Shown: piece by piece, positions 33,969-43,261 of the stretch | Position numbering within the stretch: the first letter of the stretch is position 1 | Layout of the letters: each line of letters starts with the position of its first letter | Origin: Terriglobia bacterium | GTDB taxonomy: Bacteria; Acidobacteriota; Terriglobia; Acidiferrales; UBA7541 | DNA length: 64,000 nucleotides | Assembly: GCA_020073585.1 (NCBI GenBank) | Contig: JAIQEV010000011.1 | Location: forward strand, 18,850 to 82,849 | Direction: 5' to 3' | Translations under genes and position numbers: made by a program | Notes under the pieces: generated by a model | Told to the model about the DNA's origin: nothing | The model's database searches: none | The model's input: only the letters and a program-made list of their open reading frames with translations

Positions 33969-36900
33969 TTAAGCGGCGGAGGCGGCCGCGGCTTTTTTCG
34001 GCGCGTGCGCCTCGGCTTCTTCGCCTTCCCAGCGCACGCTGACGAGCTTGGAGACGCCGGGCTCCTGCATGGTCACGCCGTAGAGCACCGAGCCCATCTC
34101 CATGGTGCGGCGGTTGTGGGTGACGATGATGAACTGCGTCTGCGAGCTCATCTGATCCACCAGGCGCGTGAAGCGCCCCACGTTGGCTTCGTCCAGCGGG
34201 GCGTCCACTTCGTCCAGGATGCAGAAGGGGCTGGGCTGGTAGCGGAAAATCGCGATCAGCAGGGCCAGCGCGGTCATGGCCTTCTCCCCGCCGGAAAGCA
34301 GCAGGATGTTCTGCAGGCGCTTGCCCGGCGGCGAGGCCACGATGTCGATGCCCGCGTCGCCGGAGCTGTCCGGCTCGGTCAGGCGCATCTCCGCCATGCC
34401 GCCGCCGAAAATGGTGTGGAAGGCGTCGGAGAAGCTGCGGTTGATCTCGTTGAAGGCGGTCTCGAATTTTTCGCGGCAGGCTTCGTCCAGCTCGCGGATG
34501 GCCTGCTGAGTGTCCACGATGGACTGCAGCAGGTCGTCGCGCTCGCGAGTGAGGAAGGCGAAGCGCTGCTCGCACTCGTTGTATTCCTCGAGGGCCATCA
34601 TGTTCACCGGGCCCATGGCCTCGATGCGCGCCTTCATCTCGCGGTAGCTGCTTTCCGCAGCGGCCAGCTCTTCGCCGCTGAGGAACGCCACTTCCTGGGC
34701 GATGAGGTCCTCGGGATGGGCGTTGACCTCCGCCAGGCAGGTCTCGCGCAGGTGCTGGCGGTCGGAGTCGTTGCGCGCGCGGTCCACTTCGGCGTGGCTG
34801 CGCGCCTCGCGCAGCTCCTGCAGGGACTGGCGGCCCATGCGCAGGTGGTCTTCGGTCTGCGTGACGCGCGTGCGCGCGCCTTCCCATTCCTGCTCGAGCT
34901 CCTTCTGGCGCGCTTCCAGCCGCAGCTTTTCGCCGCGCAGCCCTTCGAGTTGCTGCCCGACCTCTTCGCTCTGGCGCACCAGCGCGGCGGCCTCTTCATC
35001 CATGGCCGCGAGCTGCTGGCGCAGCGCCGCTTCGCGCCGCTCGTTCTCCAGGCGCTCGTCATCGAGGCGCGCGGCGAGAGACTCCGCGGCCATCAGGCGT
35101 TCGGCGAGCGCGGCCTGTTCGGCGCGGGCCGCGGCGAGCTGTTCCTGGGAGGCCTGGATGGACAGGCGCATGCCCGCCAGCTCTTCCACCAGGCGCGTGC
35201 TCTCGGCCTCGGCGGCGGCGCGGCTGGCGGAGGCCGCGGCATGCTCTTCGCGGGCGCGTGCGGCGCGCAGCTTGGCGGCTTCGACGTCGCGGCGGATGCG
35301 CGTGAGGTCTTCCTGGCAGACGGTGAGCTCCAGGCTCAGCCGCGCCAGGTCGCTCTGCACCTGCTGGTAGCGGTGCGTAGCGGCAAAGACGCTGCGCTCG
35401 GCTTCGCGCTGCTTGCCGGCCAGCTCTTCCAGCGAGGCTTCCGCGCCGCGCAACTCCGCGGCGAGCGCTTCGATGGCCGCCTGCGCTTCCGCGGACTTCC
35501 GCTCGCACTCGGCAATTTCCGTTTCCAGGGCGCGCAGCTCGCGCTTCATGCCCAGCGGGCCGGCCGCGTCGGGGCGCCCGCCGCTGACCATGCGGCCCTG
35601 GTAGCAGGTGCCGTCGGGCAGGACGAAGGAGTACTGCGGATATTCGCGCGCCAGCTTTTCCGCGACCGCGGCGCTGTCCGTCAGAAACGCCGTGTGCAGC
35701 CGCGGCAGAAACTGCTTGGCCGCGGGACCCAGGGGATCGCGAAATTCCACCAGCTTGTCGAGGCGGCCGATGACGCCGTCTTCCGCGCGGAACGGCCGGA
35801 CCGGAACGGAGTCCACAAGCTCCAGGTTGCGCAGGGAGTCCACGAAGAACGTGGCGCGCCCGCCGACCTCCTCGCGCAGCAGGGCGATGCCCGCGCGGGC
35901 GTGCTCGTAGGTCTTCACCACCACGTACTGCAACTCCTCGCGGAGGAACTGCTCGACGGCGATTTCGTACTGCTGCTCGACTTCGGCGTAATCGGCGAGC
36001 ACCCCGACGGCGTGGAAGTCGCGGCCCGCGGCATCGCCGCCCTGGGGCATGGCGAAGAGCTTCTTCACGGCGTCGGCGGTGTAGGAGTGATCGTTGAGAA
36101 TCTGCTCCAGCGTCTGGCGGCGCGCGCGCACCGCGGCCAGGGAATCGCGCAGGGCGGCGGCGGCGGTTTCCGTGCTGCTGCGCTGGCTGCGCAACCCGGC
36201 GATGCGCGCCTGCAGCTCCGCGGCCTGCTGCTCGATCAGGCGCAGGTTGCCGGCGGCGCTATCGCGCTCGCCGGCGGCGAGGCCGCCTTCGTCGCGCAGG
36301 CGGATGGAACTTTCCAGCAGCTCGGTCTCGCTGGCTTCCAGGCGGCGCAGGGCTTCGCCCTGGTGCAGCAGGGCCTCCTCGGCCTGGCGCTCTTCGCCGT
36401 GCAGCCGGGTCAGCTCCTCGCCGGCGGCCGCGGCGGAACGGCGCAGCATTTCGATGCGCTGCTCGGCCTGCTGCGTGTCGTCGCCGAGGGTCTGCGCGCT
36501 GCGCGAAAACTCTTCGACGCGCGCGCTCTGCCCCGCGGCTTCCGTGCGCAGCGCGGCCACGGTCTCTTCCTGCTCCTGGCTGCGCGCGCGGACTGCGGCG
36601 GACTGCGCCGCGGCCTGTTCGGCTTCCTGGGCGATCTGTTGGCCGCGCCCGGCGAGCTCTTCGTTGCGCTGGCGGTTGAAGGCCAGGCGGTTTTCCGCGC
36701 GGTCCAGCTCCAGGGCGGTCAGGCCGAGGTGGTTCTGGCTCTGGCGCATTTCGGCGTCCAGCTCGTAGATGCGCTGGTTGAGGCGGTCCTGCTCCTGCTC
36801 CTGCTGCTGCAGGGCGGCGGCGCGCTCGGTTTCCGAGCGCAGCAGCTCGTCGTGCTGCGCGGCCAGGCGCTCGGCTTCGGTGTCCAGCTCGCGGGCCTTG

Positions 36901-37844
36901 CTGGCCAGCATCTGGCGGACGATGCCGCGCATCTGGTCGCGCACTTCGGCGTAGCGCCGGGCCTTGGAGGCCTGGCGCTTCAGCGAGCCGAGCTGCTTTT
37001 CCACTTCCACCACGATGTCGTTGACCCGCGAGAGATTGACCTTCGAGGATTCCAGCTTGGCTTCCGCCAGCCGCTTCTTGGTCTTGAACTTGGTGACCCC
37101 GGCGGCCTCTTCGATGATCGCCCGGCGCTCCATGGGCTTGGTCGAGAGGATCAGCCCGATGCGCCCCTGCTCGATGATGGCGTAGGAGTCTGGCCCCAGG
37201 CCCACGCCCATGAACATCTCCTGGATGTCGCGCAGCCGCGCCACCCGGCCGTTGATCAGGTATTCGCTCTGCCCCGAGCGGTACAGCCGGCGGCTGACCA
37301 CCACTTCGCCGGGCTTGGTCACCAGCGCCGGCTTGTCCGCGCCGCGCTTGCGGCGCTTGGATTTGCCGGCCTCTTCGGGCGCGATTTCGGCGGAGGTTTC
37401 CGCGCCAGCCTCGGCGCCCGCATGGGAGGAAAACTCGGCGCTTTCCGAGACCGTGACGTCGTCGGTGGCCGCGGAGTCGCCGCCGAGGGCCAGGAGATCG
37501 CTGCCGTCGCCGGCCGCGCCGCCGTCCTGGGCCTCGCCTTCCAGGACGAAGCGCGCCGCTTCCGCCAGCTCGGGATCTTCCAGGGTGATGGTGACTTCGG
37601 CGAGGCCCAGCGGCGGGCGCTTGGTGGTGCCGTTGAAGATGCAGTCGGCCATGCGCTCGGCGCGCAGCGATTTGTGGCTCTGCTCGCCTAGCACCCAGGA
37701 GATGGCGTCCACCACGTTGGACTTGCCGCAGCCGTTCGGCCCCACGATGCAGGTGATGCCGCTGCCGCTGAAGGTGACGCTGGTGCGCTCGCAGAAGGAC
37801 TTAAACCCGACAATGTCCACTTTTCGCAGCTTAAGCACGTTCAC
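33969..37844 (-). CDS. smc: Chromosome segregation protein SMC
   Basis: A 1291-residue SMC, the ATPase of the condensin-like ScpAB complex. The N-terminal head has Walker A GPNGCGKSNVVDAISWVLGEQ. It is followed by a coiled coil, the hinge (about residues 520-690) and a second coiled coil. The C-terminal head has signature LLLSGGEKAMTALALL and Walker B FCILDEVDAPLDEANV. An unusual acidic, low-complexity insert (about residues 92-178, rich in Ala, Gly, Glu and Asp and ending in KSKRRKRG) interrupts the N-terminal head before EVVVSRRLYRSGQSEYLING. No scpA or scpB is nearby. Confidence 0.96.
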   Translation of the reverse strand: MNVLKLRKVDIVGFKSFCERTSVTFSGSGITCIVGPNGCGKSNVVDAISWVLGEQSHKSLRAERMADCIFNGTTKRPPLGLAEVTITLEDPELAEAARFVLEGEAQDGGAAGDGSDLLALGGDSAATDDVTVSESAEFSSHAGAEAGAETSAEIAPEEAGKSKRRKRGADKPALVTKPGEVVVSRRLYRSGQSEYLINGRVARLRDIQEMFMGVGLGPDSYAIIEQGRIGLILSTKPMERRAIIEEAAGVTKFKTKKRLAEAKLESSKVNLSRVNDIVVEVEKQLGSLKRQASKARRYAEVRDQMRGIVRQMLASKARELDTEAERLAAQHDELLRSETERAAALQQQEQEQDRLNQRIYELDAEMRQSQNHLGLTALELDRAENRLAFNRQRNEELAGRGQQIAQEAEQAAAQSAAVRARSQEQEETVAALRTEAAGQSARVEEFSRSAQTLGDDTQQAEQRIEMLRRSAAAAGEELTRLHGEERQAEEALLHQGEALRRLEASETELLESSIRLRDEGGLAAGERDSAAGNLRLIEQQAAELQARIAGLRSQRSSTETAAAALRDSLAAVRARRQTLEQILNDHSYTADAVKKLFAMPQGGDAAGRDFHAVGVLADYAEVEQQYEIAVEQFLREELQYVVVKTYEHARAGIALLREEVGGRATFFVDSLRNLELVDSVPVRPFRAEDGVIGRLDKLVEFRDPLGPAAKQFLPRLHTAFLTDSAAVAEKLAREYPQYSFVLPDGTCYQGRMVSGGRPDAAGPLGMKRELRALETEIAECERKSAEAQAAIEALAAELRGAEASLEELAGKQREAERSVFAATHRYQQVQSDLARLSLELTVCQEDLTRIRRDVEAAKLRAARAREEHAAASASRAAAEAESTRLVEELAGMRLSIQASQEQLAAARAEQAALAERLMAAESLAARLDDERLENERREAALRQQLAAMDEEAAALVRQSEEVGQQLEGLRGEKLRLEARQKELEQEWEGARTRVTQTEDHLRMGRQSLQELREARSHAEVDRARNDSDRQHLRETCLAEVNAHPEDLIAQEVAFLSGEELAAAESSYREMKARIEAMGPVNMMALEEYNECEQRFAFLTRERDDLLQSIVDTQQAIRELDEACREKFETAFNEINRSFSDAFHTIFGGGMAEMRLTEPDSSGDAGIDIVASPPGKRLQNILLLSGGEKAMTALALLIAIFRYQPSPFCILDEVDAPLDEANVGRFTRLVDQMSSQTQFIIVTHNRRTMEMGSVLYGVTMQEPGVSKLVSVRWEGEEAEAHAPKKAAAASAA

Positions 37845-38228
37845 CCCTTTGCGTCGGCCACTGCTTGGCGGCTGCCCTTAACGAATACCGCGCCTGGGGC
37901 CCCGCGCCAATGTAGCACGAAGAGAGACGACGCTTCGTTCCTCGAAAGGAGGGGGATTCCAGCGACAGACCGGGACAAACATCGCCCGCGGTCAGAACAT
38001 TTGGCAGGTTCCTGATCAGAGGCCCAGCCGCCTGGCGCAGTAGATGGCGGTACACGAAAAACACTAGCACGGAGTTTTGCCCCTGTAAAGGGTTGCGCTA
38101 CATGTTGTGGGCAGTCCGCAAAGACCACAATACATCCGCGGCAGGCCTGGGGCGCTGCGCTGCTCCGCAGCCTCCGGAACCCCGTGCGGGCGCCGCTATC
38201 CCGGGCGTCTCCGGGCGGACTCTGTTCC
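37845..38228. other. 384-base gap between smc and the cupredoxin-like gene
   Basis: No gene is supported. On the minus strand TTTACA near 38087 and TAGTGT 17 bases later could be a weak smc promoter. The part near 38150-38215 is GC-rich with small hairpins. I found no known RNA family. Confidence 0.4.
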
Positions 38229-38945
38229 TTAGGGCATTGCCGGAAAGACGAAATTGAGCGTTTGCGTTTCGCCCCCGGCGATGGTGAGTTCCTGGCTCCG
38301 CGTGCCGTAGCTCTCATGCCAGGCGGTAACGGTGTACTTGCCCGGGGGAAGGTCCGGCAGCTTAAATTGGCCGTCCTCTCCGGTGACCGCGAAGTGGCCG
38401 GTCTTCAGGACCACGAAATAGGCCTTCATCCACGCGTGAATATTGCACTTTACGGGGATGAACTCTTCATTTTCGTAAGAGTAGGAGAAGGGCGGTGTTC
38501 CGGGCGGCTGCAAGCGGTTCCACTCGCGGTTGATTTTCGCCTGCGGGTGAATATTGTGCGCCAAAGGGTCGCTGTTGGAGATCTCCACATTCTGCCCTGT
38601 GCGCAAGGCCAGCACGTGGGTCGCATAATGGCAGCCCTTCTGGTCGAAGCTCACCGCGGCCGCGGGCGCTGCGGAGCTATCCGGCGCGCCGGCCGAAATG
38701 TACACCACGACATTTTGCAGCGCGTTGCCGGGACCCGTGACCACATTCTCGGTCAGCAGCCCCTTCGGATGCATCTTGGCGCATGCCGGCTCCTTGGACA
38801 TGTCAACGGGCTTGGCCTTCGCGGGAGTCCCCGTGTAGCTCACTTTTCCGCTGATGGCCCCGGCGCCCGGACCGGGAGAGACTACTGCTGGAGCGCACAC
38901 CAAGGACAGGGCTGCCACGCATACTTTTGCCAGTTGCATTCTCAT
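38229..38945 (-). CDS. Exported cupredoxin-like protein with carboxypeptidase-regulatory domain
   Basis: A 238-residue protein with a signal peptide (about residues 1-25). The middle resembles a type 1 copper fold. It has a His in PLAHNIHP and the ligand loop CNIHAWM, where Cys, His (+3) and Met (+6) match the cupredoxin C-x2-H-x2-M pattern. The last 50 residues (GEDGQFKLPDLPPGKYTVTAWHESYG) form a carboxypeptidase-regulatory-like beta sandwich. It could carry electrons or bind copper in the periplasm; the redox partner is unknown. GGAGGAAG precedes the ATG at 38945. Confidence 0.82.
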   Translation of the reverse strand: MRMQLAKVCVAALSLVCAPAVVSPGPGAGAISGKVSYTGTPAKAKPVDMSKEPACAKMHPKGLLTENVVTGPGNALQNVVVYISAGAPDSSAAPAAAVSFDQKGCHYATHVLALRTGQNVEISNSDPLAHNIHPQAKINREWNRLQPPGTPPFSYSYENEEFIPVKCNIHAWMKAYFVVLKTGHFAVTGEDGQFKLPDLPPGKYTVTAWHESYGTRSQELTIAGGETQTLNFVFPAMP

Positions 38946-39153
38946 TCTTCCTCCTGCCTGATCTGCCAAGAATTCGGATGAGTGCGAATGAGAACGGCTT
39001 AGCCGAGGTCCTGAACCGCATGCAGCGGTGAAGAGGGGCGCCCATGAGTGTCCCTCCCGCCCAAGTACCTCCGCTACGGCGAGATCTTATGCCCCGTAAA
39101 ACGCCCAGCCATTAGAAATTGTTCGCGCAGTCCTCAATAAATCACTGTTCATA

Positions 39154-39182
39154 TTGACCAGTAGTATCTTTGGAGTTATACT
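39154..39182 (+). promoter_or_regulatory. Orphan sigma-70 promoter
   Basis: TTGACC (39154-39159), a 17-base spacer, and TATACT (39177-39182): one of the best consensus matches in the window. No recognised gene lies downstream on this strand before cysS, 2.4 kb away. Confidence 0.55.
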
Positions 39183-39212
39183 TTGTTTGCTTTTTTGCGC
39201 GGAGGAGATGGG

Positions 39213-39308
39213 ATGTCATCCCTTGTCCGCGCAGCCCACCAGCCTGCTGTTCCCGCAAACCCTGCAGAATCAGCTCTTACGCACTTCCCTGCAAGAATTT
39301 GCAAATAA
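39213..39308 (+). CDS. Possible 31-residue small protein
   Basis: ATG at 39213 with GGAGG seven bases upstream, directly after the orphan promoter. The frame gives MSSLVRAAHQPAVPANPAES and ends at TAA 39306-39308. It has no recognisable family or membrane segment. The good promoter and ribosome-binding site are the only evidence; the transcript may equally be a non-coding RNA. Confidence 0.25.
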   Translation: MSSLVRAAHQPAVPANPAESALTHFPARICK

Positions 39309-39422
39309 ACAACTTAAACTATCTTTCTTTTCTGCTCTTACGCACTATTTCCCGGTAAGTCCTTTATATTCTGCTCTTACAAAAAACACCGGGGGTGGGG
39401 GTACCCTCTGTCACCAGCCACC

Positions 39423-39472
39423 AATCACAAGCCACGAGTCACGAGTCACTAGTCACGAATCACGAGTCACCA
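39423..39472 (-). repeat. Heptanucleotide repeat tract (reverse of CGTGACT type)
   Basis: Units of the form CACGAGT/CACTAGT/CACGAAT repeat with a 7-base period just before the S9 peptidase stop. It is the reverse complement of the tract at 23473-23512. Both tracts lie at the 3' ends of genes. Confidence 0.7.
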
Positions 39473-39480
39473 GCCCCCAC

Positions 39481-41439
39481 TCACTTCAGGTGCTTGTCGT
39501 ACCAGGCGAGGATGCGCTTCAGGCGGTCGAGAACGTGCTTCTCCTCGGCAAAGCCGTGATTCTCGCGGGGATAGACGACCAGCTCGGTCTCGACGCCGTA
39601 GCGCTTCAGGCCGCGATAGAGTTCCTGGCTCTGGCCGAGCGGATCGATGCTGTCGGCTTCGCCCTGGAGAATCAGCGTCGGCGTTTTGGCGTTCTTCAGA
39701 TAGAGGAAGGGCGAACTGTTCAGGAAGCCTTCGGGCTTTTCGTAAGGCACGCTCCAGAACCACTCGTCGTAGGAAGGGTGCTCCTCGGTGCCGTATTCGG
39801 AGATGAGGTTGGCCATGCCCGCGCCGGAGACGGCGGCCTTGAAGCGCGTGGTCTGGGTAATCGCCCATTCGGCCATGTAGCCGCCGTAGGACCAGCCGCC
39901 GATACCCAGCTTGTCCGGGTCGGCGATACCGCGGGCCACCAGGTCGTCCACGCCGGCCATGACGTCCTTGAAATCGGCGCCGCCCCAGTCGGCGCGGTTG
40001 CTCTCGACGAATTTCTGGCCGTAGCCGATAGAGCCGCGGATGTTGGGATAGAAGACGGCGTAGCCGCGCGCGGCCAAAAGCTGGCCCCAGGTTTCGATAG
40101 CGTCCTGCCAGTTGCCCGTGGGTCCGCCGTGGATCAAAGCAATCAGGGGCAGCTTGGATTTCCCGTCGTAGCCCGCGGGTTTGAGCAGCGCGGCTTCGAT
40201 GGCCAGGCCGTCGAAGCTCTTGTACTGGTAATAGTCGGGCTTGGCGAGCGCGTACTGCCGCCAGGCGTCATTGAATTGCGAGACCTTGCGCAGCGCGAGC
40301 TTCTGGTCCCACAGCCAGAGTTCTTGCGGCTCGCTGGCGGTCTGGCTGACGAAAGCGATTTCGCCGTTGGGGGCCAACGCAAAGGAGCCGGGATTCGCGC
40401 TGATGAGCGCGGGCAGCTCCTGGCGCAGGCCTTGGGGAGTGACGGCCGCGAAGATAGTGCGGAAGCCGTCCGCGGCCACCGCCAGGATGCCGCCGTCCGG
40501 CCGCCAGCGGTAGTCGAAGACCGCGCGGTCGAGACTCGCGCCGGTGAGGTTGCGCGCCGCGCCGCCCGCGAGGGGCTGCAGCAGCAGGTCGTGCGGCGCC
40601 GGGCCGTCCTCGCGGCAGCCGATGTAGCCGAGAATCCCGCCGTTAGGCGAGACGCGCAAATTGCCGAAGGGGCCGCGCGGCGCGGCAATCTGTTTCATGG
40701 TGCCGTCGGTGGCGGAGACGGCCAAGATGCGCTGCGTCTCCTGATCGGATTCCGGGTGGTCGGTGGCGGCGATGAGCAAGGCATCGCCGGCCGGGTGCCA
40801 GACCACTTCGCTCACCTGCCAGTTCGCGGCCGTCAGCGCGCGGGTTTCGCCGCTGGCCACATTCAGCAGCCACAGGCGGGCGCGCTTGTCGTCTTTGTCC
40901 ACGGCGCGCGCGTCGTCCTTGTCCTTCTCCCTTTTTTCTTCGGCGTCGCTCTTGGCGTCGGGAGCGAGGAAGGCGAGCTGCTTGCCATCCGGGGACCACG
41001 CGAAACTCGTGATGTTGCGCTTGCCCTTGGTGAGCGGCGCGGCTTCGCCGCCGCCGGCGCGCAGCAGATAGATCTGGGCGAACTCCTCGCGGTTGGAGAG
41101 GAAGGCCAGCGCGGAGCCGTCGGGCGACCAGCGCGGCGAAGTCTCGGACTTGGCGGAAAAGGTGAACTGGCGCAGCGCGCTCGTCGCCTTGTCCAGGACC
41201 CAGATGTGGTGCGCGCGCCCTTCGCCCTTGGGGGGCTCGGTCACGACCACGGCCAGGCGCGCGCCGTCCGGCGAAAACTGCAGGTCGCTAAGGGTGCGCA
41301 GGTTCAGCGCGGCTTCCGGGGTCAGCGGCGGGAGCGCCCTGGCGGGGGATTTTTCCTGCGCGGGCAGCGTTCCCGCGAGTGCGGCAAGAGCGAGCAGGGC
41401 GGCGGCAGCGCACCTTCCGAGCGAGCGGCGAAGCGGCAT
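39481..41439 (-). CDS. Exported S9 family prolyl oligopeptidase-like peptidase
   Basis: A 652-residue serine peptidase. A signal peptide (about residues 1-27) is followed by a beta-propeller with PD40/WD40-like repeats (for example LRTLSDLQFSPDGARLAV, TSPRWSPDGSALAF, SFAWSPDGKQLAF). A C-terminal alpha/beta hydrolase domain (about 400-652) follows. The catalytic Ser is in GGWSYGGYMA, the Asp in GEADSIDP and the His in PRENHGF. Such enzymes degrade peptides in the periplasm or outside the cell, often acting after Pro or Ala, or as acylaminoacyl peptidases. It is monocistronic, head-to-head with cysS. Confidence 0.93.
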   Translation of the reverse strand: MPLRRSLGRCAAAALLALAALAGTLPAQEKSPARALPPLTPEAALNLRTLSDLQFSPDGARLAVVVTEPPKGEGRAHHIWVLDKATSALRQFTFSAKSETSPRWSPDGSALAFLSNREEFAQIYLLRAGGGEAAPLTKGKRNITSFAWSPDGKQLAFLAPDAKSDAEEKREKDKDDARAVDKDDKRARLWLLNVASGETRALTAANWQVSEVVWHPAGDALLIAATDHPESDQETQRILAVSATDGTMKQIAAPRGPFGNLRVSPNGGILGYIGCREDGPAPHDLLLQPLAGGAARNLTGASLDRAVFDYRWRPDGGILAVAADGFRTIFAAVTPQGLRQELPALISANPGSFALAPNGEIAFVSQTASEPQELWLWDQKLALRKVSQFNDAWRQYALAKPDYYQYKSFDGLAIEAALLKPAGYDGKSKLPLIALIHGGPTGNWQDAIETWGQLLAARGYAVFYPNIRGSIGYGQKFVESNRADWGGADFKDVMAGVDDLVARGIADPDKLGIGGWSYGGYMAEWAITQTTRFKAAVSGAGMANLISEYGTEEHPSYDEWFWSVPYEKPEGFLNSSPFLYLKNAKTPTLILQGEADSIDPLGQSQELYRGLKRYGVETELVVYPRENHGFAEEKHVLDRLKRILAWYDKHLK

Positions 41440-41603
41440 GGAGAGTCCTCCCGGGTGAATGGACGAAGCTCGACTGTAGCCGCCGCGCGGGCCACCGTCA
41501 ATTGCGGCCCGCGGGGCAGGGAAGTCTTTGCATTGCTACATCTCGGAGGCGTCGGCTACAATCATTATCTTTGTTTTATGGAGAAGAAGGCTTTGTGGGA
41601 GCC

Positions 41604-43043
41604 ATGGCGGAAATCCGGCTGCATAACACGCTGACGGGGAAGAGCGAGCCTTTTGTGACCGGGCACCCGGGCGAGGTGCGCATGTACACCTGCGGGCCGA
41701 CGGTGTACGACTACGCGCACATCGGGAACTTCCGCACCTTCGTCTTTCAGGACGTGCTGCGGCGGTTTCTGCAGTTGCGCGGCTACCGGATGAAGCAGGT
41801 GATGAACCTGACCGACGTGGACGACCGCATCATCGCCAAAGCCGCGGCCGCCGGCGTGAGCATCCGCGAGTACACCGAGAAATACGCGCAGGCCTTCTTC
41901 GCGGATTGCGCCACGCTGGGCATCGAGCCGCCCGAGCACTGGATCCGCGCCACCGAGCATATCGAAGAGATGGTGGGGCTGATCGAGCGGCTGCGCGCCA
42001 AGTCCTACACCTACGAGAGCGAAGGCTCGATCTACTACCGCATCGCGAAATTTCCGGACTACGGCAAGCTCTCGAAGATCGACGTGAGCGGCATCCAGGC
42101 GGGGGCGCGCGTGGACGTGGACCGCTACGAGAAGGAGAGCGCGCGGGACTTCGCGCTATGGAAGGCGCCCAAGCCGGGCGAGCATTTCTGGGAGACGCGC
42201 ATCGGTCCGGGGCGGCCCGGGTGGCACATCGAATGCTCGGCGATGGCCATGCGCTATCTCGGCGAAACGCTGGACATCCACACCGGCGGGATCGATCTGG
42301 CCTTTCCGCACCACGAAAACGAAATCGCGCAGTCCGAGGGCGCGACGGGCAAGCCCTTCGTGCGCTTCTGGCTGCATGCCGAGCATCTGCTGGTCGAAGG
42401 CGAGAAGATGTCCAAGTCGCTCGGCAACTTCTATACGCTGCGCGATCTCTTCGCCAAGGGCTACAAGCCCTCGACGATCCGCTTTCTCCTGGCCAGCGTG
42501 CCGTACCGCAAGCAGCTCAATTTCACCTTCGACGGACTGCAGCAGGCGGCCAGCTCCGTCGAGCGCCTGCGCAACTTCGCCGCGCGCCTGCGCCAGGAAA
42601 AATTTCCCGCGGGAGAGCAGGCCGGCTTTGCCGCGCGGGTGCGGCGCGCCGAGGAAGAGTTCGGCGCCGGGCTGGCCGACGACCTGAACACGGCGCAGGC
42701 CCTGGCCGCGGTCTTCGACCTGGTGCGCGAGACCAATAGCGCCATGGACCAGGGCCAATTCCGGCAGGGCGGCGTGGCCGCGGCCGCGGCCTTCCTGGCG
42801 AAATTCGACCGCGTGTTCGCCGTGCTCGCGGATACGGATGCGGAAAAGCTGCGCGCGCTGGGCTATGGCGCGGAGAGCGCGGGCCCCGGCGACGCGGAGA
42901 TCGAAGCGCTGGTCGCGGAGCGCAACGCCGCCCGCAAACGGCGCGACTTCGCGGCCTCCGACCGCATCCGCCAGCAGCTTGCGGATCGTGGTATACTCCT
43001 CGAGGACACCAAGGATGGCGGTGTCCGCTGGAAACGCAAATGA
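41604..43043 (+). CDS. cysS: Cysteinyl-tRNA synthetase
   Basis: A 479-residue class I synthetase that charges tRNA-Cys. The HIGH motif appears as YAHIGNF and the KMSKS motif as [17 protein letters not shown]. Zinc ligands are in [16 protein letters not shown] and the [10 protein letters not shown] region. The start at 41604 gives the conserved [17 protein letters not shown]. The in-frame upstream extension overlaps the divergent peptidase start and has no family match. Its substrate tRNA-Cys gene is also in the window, but 6.8 kb away and not linked. Confidence 0.97.
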   Translation: MAEIRLHNTLTGKSEPFVTGHPGEVRMYTCGPTVYDYAHIGNFRTFVFQDVLRRFLQLRGYRMKQVMNLTDVDDRIIAKAAAAGVSIREYTEKYAQAFFADCATLGIEPPEHWIRATEHIEEMVGLIERLRAKSYTYESEGSIYYRIAKFPDYGKLSKIDVSGIQAGARVDVDRYEKESARDFALWKAPKPGEHFWETRIGPGRPGWHIECSAMAMRYLGETLDIHTGGIDLAFPHHENEIAQSEGATGKPFVRFWLHAEHLLVEGEKMSKSLGNFYTLRDLFAKGYKPSTIRFLLASVPYRKQLNFTFDGLQQAASSVERLRNFAARLRQEKFPAGEQAGFAARVRRAEEEFGAGLADDLNTAQALAAVFDLVRETNSAMDQGQFRQGGVAAAAAFLAKFDRVFAVLADTDAEKLRALGYGAESAGPGDAEIEALVAERNAARKRRDFAASDRIRQQLADRGILLEDTKDGGVRWKRK

Positions 43044-43261
43044 ACATGATTTCTCACATCCGCGTTCCGTACCTCCCGGGGCACATCCCGCCGGCCGCCC
43101 AGCGGCCAAACCTTTATAGCGTCGACTAACATTTTCATCCTTGGCAGGCCTTCCGGGGAGTAGTCCGTTCGCGCACGATCCCCGCTCGAGCTTGCGCTTT
43201 CCCCGCGGTACCCGGGACAACCTCCAACGCGAAACCGCCCAGGCGGTCAGAGGAGAATGAG

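Larger units (their letters stand above)
38946..39480. other. 535-base gap with promoter and repeats
   Basis: This gap lies between the cupredoxin-like gene (reading left) and the 3' end of the S9 peptidase. It holds a strong plus-strand promoter (39154-39182), a possible 31-codon frame, three copies of GCTCTTAC (39273, 39334, 39373) and a heptad repeat tract at the right end. The right half is poorer in GC than the surroundings. Confidence 0.55.

Noticed and set aside
33291..37691. Very long open frame on the plus strand opposite smc (over 1400 codons)
   Set aside because: The smc frame on the other strand has full motifs. The opposite frame is open only because GC-rich third positions suppress stops.
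39154..41634. Long plus-strand frame opposite the S9 peptidase
   Set aside because: It has no family features. The peptidase frame has signal peptide, propeller repeats and catalytic triad.
43040..43129. 29-codon frame overlapping the cysS stop as ATGA
   Set aside because: The overlap is suggestive of coupling, but the sequence has no features and no promoter or downstream target that supports a leader peptide.
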